Origin: JBBSEX01 sp038239345
GTDB lineage: Bacteria; Acidobacteriota; Terriglobia; Bryobacterales; Bryobacteraceae
Length of the DNA: 36,903 nt
Reading direction: 5' to 3'
Assembly (NCBI GenBank): GCA_038239345.1
Contig: JBBSEX010000030.1
Span: forward strand, 1-36,903
Below are positions 16,604 through 23,576 of this stretch, piece after piece. The notes below the pieces were generated by a model. That model worked only from the letters and a program-made list of their open reading frames with translations. It was not told the origin of the DNA and ran no database searches. A program made the position numbers and the translations under genes. Within the stretch, counting starts at the first letter, position 1. The number at the start of each line of letters is the position of its first letter.

Positions 16604-16873
16604 TCAGGTCTTCCTCACGGCGAAGTAGGTAGCGTTGATCTGTTCAAAATGCCCCCACCGCTTCGGCAGGTCGTCAAGACTGAAGATCGCGGAAACCGGG
16701 CAAACCGGCACGCACGCCCCGCAATCGATGCATTCCATCGGGTCGATATAGAGCTGCGTTTCGGCATTGAAGACCGATTCGTCTTTCTTCGGATGAATGC
16801 AATCGACCGGGCAGGCATCGACACACGCTGTGTCCTTCACGTCGATACAAGGCTCGGCGATTATGTAAGCCAT
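16604..16873 (-). CDS. ferredoxin with two iron-sulfur cluster sites
   Basis: This 89-residue protein reads MAYIIAEPCIDVKDTACVD followed by CPVDCIH, and then a second binding site ECIDCGACVPVCPVSAIF. This is the seven/eight-iron ferredoxin pattern (FdxA-like). The C-terminal segment KRWGHFEQINATYF is typical of short bacterial di-cluster ferredoxins. It may supply electrons to the downstream hemerythrin or to NO-detoxifying enzymes. It is the first gene of a short operon with an FNR-type palindrome upstream and a possible -10 element (TAAGCT, minus strand, 16900-16895) at a suitable distance. Confidence 0.92.
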   Translation of the reverse strand: MAYIIAEPCIDVKDTACVDACPVDCIHPKKDESVFNAETQLYIDPMECIDCGACVPVCPVSAIFSLDDLPKRWGHFEQINATYFAVRKT

Positions 16874-16894
16874 CGGTCTTCGACCTTTGAATCG

Positions 16895-16937
16895 AGCTTA
16901 CGTGGCCTCGCCGTTCGCCGCAATGACTTAAGTCAAT
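16895..16937 (-). promoter_or_regulatory. predicted FNR-type promoter of the ferredoxin-hemerythrin operon
   Basis: The palindrome TTGACTTAAGTCAT (minus strand, 16936-16923) is centred at 16929.5. A -10-like TAAGCT at 16900-16895 would place the start near 16888, with the operator centred close to -41.5, the usual class II activator position. The start codon would lie about 15 bases downstream. The core 12-mer is identical to the site upstream of ric. Confidence 0.6.
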
Positions 16938-17109
16938 GTCCGCGCCTGAACGGCGAGAGAATCGAAGGCGCATTCGGCGCGGGCACGACCTCCGCAGGCG
17001 CTGACGCCCGGTAGACTGGGTTTTGGCTATCAATTCATGATATGCAGCGGATGGCGTCCTGCGTCTGACGACATTCGCCGTTTGCTTCAGAGCAAGGCGG
17101 TAAATCGCG

Positions 17110-17871
17110 GTGACAGAGGGAAACAAAATTCCGGAATCTGGTTCAGGGAATCGCCGTGCGCGGGCGAAAAGTCCCGATTCCGCTCATTTGACCGTGGCGC
17201 AGAAAGCCGCGGCTCTCGCCCGCAGTCATTTGTTCAACGGCTTGCCGCCAGCGATTTTGGAATCACTTGCGCACTTTGCCGAGTTCCGCCTGTTGGGCCG
17301 CGGTGAAATGCTATTCCTCGCCGGAGAGCCCGCGCGCGGACTGTTTATCATCGTCTCCGGTTCAATCCGGGCGTTTCGTGTAAACGCAAAGGGCAGAGAG
17401 CAGACGATTCATGTAGAAAGCGCCGGAGCTTGTCTGGCCGAAGTCCCTGTCTTCGACGATGGCAACTACCCCGCCACCGCCGTGGCCGAGGAGCCCTCCG
17501 GAATCCTCTTTCTTGCCAAAGCCGAGGTAAAACGCTTTCTCATCGCGAATCCGGCGATTGCGCTGACTGCACTTCGGCTCATGGCCGGACGGCTGCGACG
17601 TCATGCGGAGTTGGCCGATTCACTGGCCCTGATGGACGTAGGGCAGCGTCTGGCGCGCCTTCTGCTCGCCGAAGCCGGTCTTCAGCAGGGACCGTATCTC
17701 GACTTCTCGAACCAGCAACTGGCGGCTCGCATTGGATCTGTTCGTGAAGTCGTCTCCCGAACGCTGGGCCGGCTTGCACAGGACGGCCTGATCGATATCG
17801 ATGCAAGAACGCGGGGGATCACGATCCCCGATCGACAGGCGCTGGAGCGCTTCGCGGAGAACGATGTGTAA
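17110..17871 (+). CDS. CRP/FNR-family transcription regulator (Dnr/NnrR-like)
   Basis: Starting at GTG, the 253 residues comprise a flexible N-terminal part, a cyclic-nucleotide-type beta-barrel sensor domain (about 40-150, with GEPARGLFIIVSGSIRAF), a dimerisation helix and a winged helix-turn-helix (LDFSNQQLAARIGSVREVV). The recognition helix has E213, S216 and R217 (E-x-x-S-R), the pattern by which FNR-type proteins read TTGA half sites. The N-terminal Cys set of oxygen-sensing FNR is absent, which fits Dnr/NnrR-type NO sensors. It is divergent from the ferredoxin operon, with the operator in the shared region. The start is uncertain because the first 25 residues are poorly conserved. Confidence 0.88.
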   Translation: MTEGNKIPESGSGNRRARAKSPDSAHLTVAQKAAALARSHLFNGLPPAILESLAHFAEFRLLGRGEMLFLAGEPARGLFIIVSGSIRAFRVNAKGREQTIHVESAGACLAEVPVFDDGNYPATAVAEEPSGILFLAKAEVKRFLIANPAIALTALRLMAGRLRRHAELADSLALMDVGQRLARLLLAEAGLQQGPYLDFSNQQLAARIGSVREVVSRTLGRLAQDGLIDIDARTRGITIPDRQALERFAENDV

Positions 17872-18183
17872 TACAGGCAATTATTCCTGGCTCGGACTAC
17901 CAGGCAAGCCCGAATGCTCGCCGCAAAATGATGGCGTATATTGGCATCCCCGCAGAGTGCGGCAATCGAAGCAAAATCCACTGCTCCCTATTCGCCTGGA
18001 TTCGAGGGGGCCAGGTCCAAGCATGGACAAACCCCTGACTATCGTTTACGTCCTGCCGTACAGGTCGCGAACGGCAGGTTCATCCCCCGGGAATCCGGGT
18101 CGTCCTGAGCAGTCAATGCACCGGAGGACTGAAAAGGCGGCCCGCCCGCATCCGGAATCCGCTATCCGCTATTCTTCGGGCAG
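17872..18183. other. intergenic stretch without recognisable features
   Basis: About 310 bases between the regulator and the DUF488 gene. The frames present show no motifs, ribosome binding site or family similarity, and no clear hairpin terminator was found. Confidence 0.4.
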
Positions 18184-18747
18184 GTGCCTGGCATGAAAGA
18201 GTGCGTATCGCCAACGCCACTGATTATCATGACCATCGGGCACAGCACGCGCCCGATCGGGGAATTTATACGCCTTTTGAAATCGCACCAGGTAAAACGC
18301 CTGGTCGATGTACGCACGGTCCCACGCTCGCGGCACAATCCGCAATTTGAACGCGGTCAACTAGCGGTTGCGCTGCATTCCGCTCGACTCCATTACCGCT
18401 ACATGCCCGGACTGGGTGGTTTCCGGCGTGCGCGTCCGGATTCCGGGAATGCCGGCTGGCACAACGCCAGCTTCCGTGGCTATGCCGACTACATGCAGAC
18501 TCCTGAATTTCACAAGAACCTGGACGATTTGATAGAACTCGCGAAGTCGGAGCGGACCGCCATTATGTGCGCTGAGGCCGTACCATGGCGCTGTCATCGC
18601 TCGCTGATAGGGGACGCTTTGCTGGCACGGGGAATTGAGGTGCGGGAAATCGTCAGCGCAACTCGCGCACAACTCCACAAGCTGCCGCCCTGGGGCCTGA
18701 TAAGAGGAATGCAGGTCACCTATCCAGCCGAACACACAGACGGGTAA
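18184..18747 (+). CDS. DUF488 family protein
   Basis: The frame starts with GTG at 18184; ATG at 18193 or, by comparison with the paralog at 36110, ATG at 18229 (MTIGHSTRPI) are better starts. Family motifs are clear: TIGHSTR, RLVDVRTVPRSRHNPQF, ADYMQTPEF and IMCAEAVPWRCHRSLI, including the conserved Cys/His pair (CAE and CHR). DUF488 proteins are of unknown function, with a metal- or nucleotide-binding-like fold. The protein is close to the paralog at 36110-35595 throughout, and both are more distant from a YeaO-type relative at 25284. Confidence 0.9.
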   Translation: MPGMKECVSPTPLIIMTIGHSTRPIGEFIRLLKSHQVKRLVDVRTVPRSRHNPQFERGQLAVALHSARLHYRYMPGLGGFRRARPDSGNAGWHNASFRGYADYMQTPEFHKNLDDLIELAKSERTAIMCAEAVPWRCHRSLIGDALLARGIEVREIVSATRAQLHKLPPWGLIRGMQVTYPAEHTDG

Positions 18748-18814
18748 CACAGGAACATCGCAGCGGGAGCAAGCATTCACAAAGACAATCCACGGCGGAA
18801 CATATACTCGAACC

Positions 18815-19759
18815 ATGCAAGGCTACGACGAGCTTCGCGGTGGCTCAGCGTGGCTGGACGTCTCCGGCCGCGGAAAAATCCGGATGGCGGGAGAGGACAG
18901 AGCGCGCCTCCTGCACGCGATGACCACGAACCACATCCAGCAACTCACTCCGGGGACCGGGTGCTATGCGTTCTTCCTGACAGCGCAGGGACGCATTCTG
19001 GCAGATGTGAACGTGTTGTGCCGGCAGGATTCGTTGCTGCTGGATTCTGAGCCCCAAACGCTGCCGAAGCTACTGGAACATCTCGACAAATTCATTATCG
19101 CGGACGACGTTACCCTGGAGGACCTCACACCGGCGCTCGCGACAATCGCGGTGGAAGGGCCGAAGTCGCCCGATGTCACGGCTGCGGCGGGAGCTCCGGT
19201 GCTTGAGTTCCCCTATGGCGCCAACGCTGAGTGGGGGCCGGCTCTGGTGGCCAGACTGAGTCTTACAGGGGGGCCTGGTTTTTTCGTGATCGTGGGCGTG
19301 GCAGAGAAGGACGAGATCCTAAGAAAAATCGTCGCTGCGGGTGCGGCGCCTGCGGATGAAGCTGCGTTTCAGGTCGTGCGTCTGGAAAATGGCAAGCCAC
19401 GTTATGGCGAAGACATCACCGAGCGTTACCTCGCTCAAGAAGCGAATCAACCGCAGGCGATGCACTTCCACAAAGGGTGTTATCTGGGCCAGGAGATTGT
19501 GGAGCGACTCCGCTCGCGCGGGCTGATTAGCCGCGTTCTGATGGCGCTTGAAATCGAAGGACAGCAGCCGCCTGAATCCGGGACCAAGCTACAGATCGGC
19601 GGTGCGCCGGTCGCCGAGATCACGTCAGCGGCCTACTCTCCCGCACTGGGGAAAGTGGTGGCGATGGGTTACGTTCGGGTAGACCGCGCCGAGATGGGGA
19701 CAGGGCAACTACGAGCGCGCGTGCGAAACCCCCAATCATGGAATGACCGGCACCCATAG
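18815..19759 (+). CDS. ygfZ: folate-binding protein YgfZ/GcvT-like
   Basis: This 314-residue protein of the aminomethyltransferase fold has the YgfZ signature HKGCYLGQEIVERL (the conserved Cys at about 222), the N-terminal LDVSGRGKIRM and GEDRARLLHAMTTNHIQ region, and YGEDI before the signature. YgfZ uses tetrahydrofolate to help maintain or repair some iron-sulfur enzymes. It lies 67 bases after the DUF488 gene. The iron-sulfur rich surroundings (ferredoxins, Ric, Rieske, nitrate reductase) suit that role. Confidence 0.9.
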   Translation: MQGYDELRGGSAWLDVSGRGKIRMAGEDRARLLHAMTTNHIQQLTPGTGCYAFFLTAQGRILADVNVLCRQDSLLLDSEPQTLPKLLEHLDKFIIADDVTLEDLTPALATIAVEGPKSPDVTAAAGAPVLEFPYGANAEWGPALVARLSLTGGPGFFVIVGVAEKDEILRKIVAAGAAPADEAAFQVVRLENGKPRYGEDITERYLAQEANQPQAMHFHKGCYLGQEIVERLRSRGLISRVLMALEIEGQQPPESGTKLQIGGAPVAEITSAAYSPALGKVVAMGYVRVDRAEMGTGQLRARVRNPQSWNDRHP

Positions 19760-19929
19760 CCTGTACCTGTCGGCAAGATACTCTCCGATCCAGGACTATT
19801 TTCGATGGTTTGCCGTCCGATCTCCGAAACGATTCTCCATCGAATAGTGCCGATGTCGGTTCGGCGTTTGGAAACGACATTGACTATGCCATGCTGATAA
19901 AAATTTAGGGCAGCGATGGTGACGGCGCG

Positions 19930-20000
19930 CCTCCCGAGTGTAGAGTGGGAAATCTCACAGCTTCAAAAAAGAGTGGCATTGACGTCCGGAGTATCTGACT
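19930..20000. repeat. 71-bp direct repeat, copy A
   Basis: The 71 bases match 21451-21520 with four substitutions and one base missing. The unit starts CCTCCCGAGTGTAGAGTGG and ends CCGGAGTATC-n-GACT. Its middle can form a small imperfect hairpin (TGTAGAG ... CTCACA). The right edge abuts the oxidoreductase remnant, suggesting that a mobile unit or recombination point lies here. Confidence 0.75.
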
Positions 20001-20212
20001 CTTCATAACAACATCGCGCGTCCGGCTGTGCTCCTGGCAGGCGGAATTGGCATCACGCCGTTCCGGAGCATGGGTGCTTCAGGCCGCTCAGGAAAAACTG
20101 TCCATCCGCATCTTCCTGTTCTATTCGAACCGCCGGCTCGAAGATGCTCCATCTCTCTCCGAACTTGAGGCGCTGGAAAAAACGAATCGGGCCGAAGAGT
20201 TTGCGGGCTACT
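20001..20212 (+). pseudogene. FAD/NAD(P)H oxidoreductase remnant (ferredoxin reductase type)
   Basis: Plus-strand codons from about 20007 give NNIARPAVLLAGGIGITPFR. After a one-base shift at about 20070 they give VLQAAQEKLSIRIFLFYSNR and DAPSLSELEALEK, ending with TGA at 20210-20212. AGGIGITP is the NAD(P)-binding motif of the ferredoxin-NADP reductase superfamily. Only this piece remains; its 5' end abuts the 71-bp repeat and its 3' end overlaps the dienelactone hydrolase stop. It does not form a complete ORF. Confidence 0.75.
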
Positions 20213-20963
20213 GAACAGACCCGGGCAGTGCATCCTTTCCGCCTTGTGGAGAAGCCACATCGCGTGCTGCCACAATCGATCCTGCGTTCCCGGGTTCTAT
20301 AGTTTCAGTGAAGAAAGCCAGAGTGCGGCCCCACGCATCTGCCGCTGCGTTCGGCCGATAGCCACTCGCATTACCAGGGTTTTGAAAAGCGTGGCCAGCG
20401 CCCGTGTAGATTTTTACGTCAGCGGCCTTTCCGGCCGCCTTCATGAGCATCATGAAGGCTCGAACTCTGGATGGAGGAATTCCTCGATCTTGAGCGCCAC
20501 AGTTCACCAGCACCCGAGCATTGATTCTGTTTACGTCGACAAGGTTCACTGGAAGGGCGCCATAGTTCACGACGCAGGCAGCGAGGTGCGGCTGATGAGC
20601 TGCGAACTGGATCGCGAAGCTGCCGCCCATAGACCATCCGATCGAGCCAATGCGTTTCGAGTCAACGTCGGGGCGAGTGGCCAGATAATCAAACGCAGCG
20701 GACATATCGCGTTTCGCGCGATCATCCGGCAGCGTGCGCTTCAGGTTGCGCGCTACAGAGGGGTCGTCTGTGACTTTACCTCTGTAGAGGTCCAAAGCAA
20801 TTACAACGTATCCACTCGCAGCCAGGTTCGTGGCCTGCCTCTTCACCCAATCCGTCAGACCCCACCATTCGTGAAGCGCGATGACTGCACCATGACGCCC
20901 GTGACCTTCGGGTAAAGCGAGAAAACCCAGAATGCTCTCCGTGCCGCTGTGAAATTTGACCAT
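20208..20963 (-). CDS. dienelactone hydrolase family protein
   Basis: This 251-residue alpha/beta hydrolase has the oxyanion region VIALHEWWGL, nucleophile elbow GSIGWSMGGSFA, acid VLVNCGAQDRGIPP and base YTGAGHAFQNP. This is the order of dienelactone hydrolase relatives. The nucleophile is Ser (GWSMGG) rather than the Cys of classical dienelactone hydrolase, so it may act on other esters. The C-terminal tail beyond the family's usual end (about 225 on) may be altered by the adjoining oxidoreductase remnant. Confidence 0.88.
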   Translation of the reverse strand: MVKFHSGTESILGFLALPEGHGRHGAVIALHEWWGLTDWVKRQATNLAASGYVVIALDLYRGKVTDDPSVARNLKRTLPDDRAKRDMSAAFDYLATRPDVDSKRIGSIGWSMGGSFAIQFAAHQPHLAACVVNYGALPVNLVDVNRINARVLVNCGAQDRGIPPSRVRAFMMLMKAAGKAADVKIYTGAGHAFQNPGNASGYRPNAAADAWGRTLAFFTETIEPGNAGSIVAARDVASPQGGKDALPGSVQ

Positions 20964-21071
20964 TTCCGTCTTCAGCGCTTGCGCCCCCTTTTACCGGCCT
21001 CGTGCGTCTGTCCTAAGCTCACGCCCAGCGTCAAGGATGCGGCCAGACCACCATGCAGTCAGACCCACTTC

Positions 21072-21284
21072 TCATGCCGAGAGCCTCGTGAGTGCCGAAC
21101 CTTTGTGCATCGCCACGTGATCGGTCCTGTCGCTCTTGATCTCATATTGCGGATCATCCTCACTTGCATGAACCTTGTAGCCCTTGAACTCGATCTCGGA
21201 AGTGATCACCTTTATGATCGTGCCACTGACGCGCCCGGCCTCCGAATTCCATCCGACGTGATCGCCCACCTTGTAGTGTTTCAT
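21072..21284 (-). CDS. DUF2945 (TUDOR-like) small protein
   Basis: This 70-residue protein starts KVGDHVGWNSEAGRVSGTII, has KGYKVHASEDDPQYEIKSDR and ends DHVAMHKGSALTRL. These are the family marks of DUF2945 (hypervirulence-associated TUDOR domain), a small beta-barrel of unknown function. It is full length and intact. It lies between the hydrolase and the glycosylase. Confidence 0.88.
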   Translation of the reverse strand: MKHYKVGDHVGWNSEAGRVSGTIIKVITSEIEFKGYKVHASEDDPQYEIKSDRTDHVAMHKGSALTRLSA

Positions 21285-21450
21285 TGCGGTATTTCCATTT
21301 CTTTTACTCTGGGTGCTTTACGTCTGGCAGGGCTGCAATCCGCGGGCCTTTCAGTTCTGCAGCAATTGCGTCGACGTCAGGACAACCCTTGAACGTGGTT
21401 CGTTCGGTCCATCCCGCACTCAATTGACGTGTCTTGTTCAGACTCCAAAC

Positions 21451-21520
21451 CCTCCCGAGTGTAGAGTGGAAAATCTCACAGCTTCAAAACAGATTGGCAT
21501 GACGTCCGGAGTATCAGACT
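21451..21520. repeat. 71-bp direct repeat, copy B
   Basis: This is the second copy of the 19930-20000 repeat (70 bases, four substitutions and a one-base gap). It lies upstream of the AlkA-like gene and inside its open frame, but before the conserved protein begins. Confidence 0.75.
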
Positions 21521-21603
21521 GGCACAATATTGCGGTTTGGCCTCGAACCTGCAATAGTCCTGCCGGGTTGCATGCCTGTCGAACGTTGGTATTGGATCAG
21601 GAT

Positions 21604-22521
21604 GTGATTTGCTTTTCCCTTTCTCAGCGGATGCCATTCCGGCTGGACCTGACTGCGTGGGCCTTGCGGCGTCGGCGCGAGAATACTGTGGATTGTTGGG
21701 ACGGCGAGACATATCGCCGAGTCCTGGCGGTTGGTGACAAGCCCGTCATGGTTGCGGTGGCTCAGCGCGCGACGACCCTGAACGTCACAGTAGCAGGAAG
21801 GAGTCTTTCTCCTGTGATCGAGCAGGCCGCCACGGCTGCCTTGAAGCGTCTGCTTGGGATCGACGTGGACCTGTCTGAGTTCTACGAGTTCGCTTCACGG
21901 CATGCCCCCCTGGATCAGTTGGTTGAGCGGTTTCGCGGGTTCAAGCCTCCGCGTTTCGCCTCTGTTTTTGAATGTGTCGTCAACGGAATAGCATGTCAGC
22001 AGTTGAGTCTGACGGTCGGGATCGCTTTTCTCAATCGTCTTTCTGTGTTCCGTGGTTTGAAATTCAGCCACGGCATGCACGCTTTTCCGCGTCCGGAAGA
22101 CCTGGTTGATTTGGAGCCGGCGGATCTCCGGCCACTGGGGTATAGCGGCAATAAGGCTCGATCGATAATTGGCGTTGCGCGGGCAATCGTCAACGGACAA
22201 CTCGATCTGGAGGGACTCACTCAGCTGGATGATAAAGAATGCGTCGAACGGCTTGTCGCGATACCCGGAGTAGGACGCTGGACAGCGGAATACGTGCTGC
22301 TCCGTGGTCTTGGAAGAACCAATATATTTCCGGGCGATGACGTTGGCGCCCGAAACAATCTGGAACGTTGGCTGCATCTGGAGAGCAAACTCGATTACGA
22401 AGGTGTGCAGCGCGTTCTGAGGAACTGGAAAGGCTACGGCGGCCTTATCTTTCTTCACTTGCTACTCAGGAATCTCGACGAATCGGGTCTGCTGGGCCAA
22501 AAGGCCTTGCCGAACATCTGA
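21604..22521 (+). CDS. AlkA-like DNA-3-methyladenine glycosylase (HhH-GPD)
   Basis: The frame is open from 21313, but similarity to AlkA starts at about FRLDLTAWALRRRRENTVD, so a GTG at 21604 or ATG at 21631 is the likely start. The protein has the N-terminal AlkA domain, then the HhH-GPD core, with the helix-hairpin-helix LVAIPGVGRWTAEYVLLRGL and the catalytic Asp in IFPGDDVGARN. It flips and excises alkylated purines in base excision repair. The upstream codons include the 71-bp repeat and are not family-like. No partner repair genes are adjacent. Confidence 0.9.
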   Translation: MICFSLSQRMPFRLDLTAWALRRRRENTVDCWDGETYRRVLAVGDKPVMVAVAQRATTLNVTVAGRSLSPVIEQAATAALKRLLGIDVDLSEFYEFASRHAPLDQLVERFRGFKPPRFASVFECVVNGIACQQLSLTVGIAFLNRLSVFRGLKFSHGMHAFPRPEDLVDLEPADLRPLGYSGNKARSIIGVARAIVNGQLDLEGLTQLDDKECVERLVAIPGVGRWTAEYVLLRGLGRTNIFPGDDVGARNNLERWLHLESKLDYEGVQRVLRNWKGYGGLIFLHLLLRNLDESGLLGQKALPNI

Positions 22522-22639
22522 GGCTGTCACTGGATCTGACAAGCGCAATGAAACAGCGGCTGGAAGCCGTGGCGGGCAGCGTAATTGACCGTTAGTACAA
22601 TATGGACGGGCCGAGATGATGAACAGAGGGGAGTCCACG

Positions 22640-22918
22640 ATGAACATCCTTGACCACGTGGCTATTCGATTGTCGTGTAATGCTTGCGGCAAGAGCTACG
22701 AAGTGCCGTTGCGCGATGTGTTGCTGTCGCATACTTTGATGCGACGCGGGTGCCCAGTGGCACAGGAAACAGAGTGTCCGTCTCCCTTTCAGATCCGGCT
22801 GTTTGATCGCGAACCCATCGAGGCGCTGAATTCGGCATGGGAGACGCTCGCGAGAAGAGCTCATTCGGACGGCGGCGAGCTGGTCATTTTGGACAGGAGA
22901 GAGAAGTCGGGGGACTGA
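22640..22918 (+). CDS. hypothetical small protein with a possible zinc site
   Basis: The ATG at 22640 has AGAGGGG 8 bases upstream and is preferred over 22616. The product (92 residues) begins MNILDHVAIRLSCNACGKSY. It contains C-x-x-C (CNAC) followed by RRGCPVAQETECPSPF, a pattern that could bind zinc. The rest is a helix (NSAWETLARRAHSDGG) and a charged tail. I do not recognise the family. It lies 28 bases before the cupin gene and probably shares its transcript. Confidence 0.6.
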   Translation: MNILDHVAIRLSCNACGKSYEVPLRDVLLSHTLMRRGCPVAQETECPSPFQIRLFDREPIEALNSAWETLARRAHSDGGELVILDRREKSGD

Positions 22919-22946
22919 CAGACAGATCGCTAAAGGATAGCAGTCA

Positions 22947-23570
22947 GTGAATCAACACGAAGCCCATCCGCAGGAACATCGCATCCTCGAGCCAATCCTT
23001 GCTTCGCGTACGCTCCTTACCTTTGATATCGGCAACGAAGTCTGTCGTCTTAAGTCGGAACCGCGTTGGCAAGCCGGGCACACCGCTAACACAATCGTGA
23101 AGTATCCCGACTTCCGCATTGTAATGATCGCTCTCAAGGCTGGCGGCCGTATGCACGAGCACCGAACAGCGGGTTGCCTTTCTATTCACTCCCTCTCAGG
23201 CGAGATTAGAGTGCAGGTGCAAGGGAAACTCATCCAGTTGGCCGCGGGGAAACTGCTTTGTCTTGACCGCGATGTTCCCCACGATGTCGAAGCGACGACA
23301 GACAGCGTATTTCTCCTCGCCATTGCGTGGCCGAATGACCGAATCCAGAGGTATCGCGCAGCGAGAGAAGGCCTTTCGCGAAAGCGAGATCATAAACCAA
23401 GTGCCCGTGTCCAGCCCGCGTCACAGCAGTTCTGTGTTTTCTTCGGATCACGGCTTACGCATGTTGACGGCCTCCGGTGGCGTCTTCGCAGCACCGCTGG
23501 ACATCGGTCGCCGGTGCGCAGTCAAATTTGCCGCAAAAAGGAATTCGACATTGGTCAAAAACGGCGGTAA
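22947..23570 (+). CDS. cupin-domain protein with an unrelated-looking C-terminal tail
   Basis: A GTG start with AAAGGA upstream leads to a single cupin barrel: YPDFRIVMIALKAGGRMHEH, AGCLSIHSLSGEIRVQVQG, LLCLDRDVPHDVEATTDSVF, with His and Glu positions of the metal-binding site (MHEHRTAG, VPHDVE). Family members usually end soon after FLLAIAWP (about residue 130). Here some 80 more residues, basic and of odd composition, follow to 23570, so a lost stop or a frameshift near 23340-23400 is likely. It lies 6 bases before the cytochrome/molybdenum fusion gene. Confidence 0.75.
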   Translation: MNQHEAHPQEHRILEPILASRTLLTFDIGNEVCRLKSEPRWQAGHTANTIVKYPDFRIVMIALKAGGRMHEHRTAGCLSIHSLSGEIRVQVQGKLIQLAAGKLLCLDRDVPHDVEATTDSVFLLAIAWPNDRIQRYRAAREGLSRKRDHKPSARVQPASQQFCVFFGSRLTHVDGLRWRLRSTAGHRSPVRSQICRKKEFDIGQKRR

Positions 23571-23576
23571 TGAGCG

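Noticed and set aside
23546..23558. Degenerate FNR-type site before the molybdenum fusion gene as a firm operator
   Set aside because: It lies only about 20 bases before the predicted start codon and matches imperfectly on the left side, so it was kept only as a hint.
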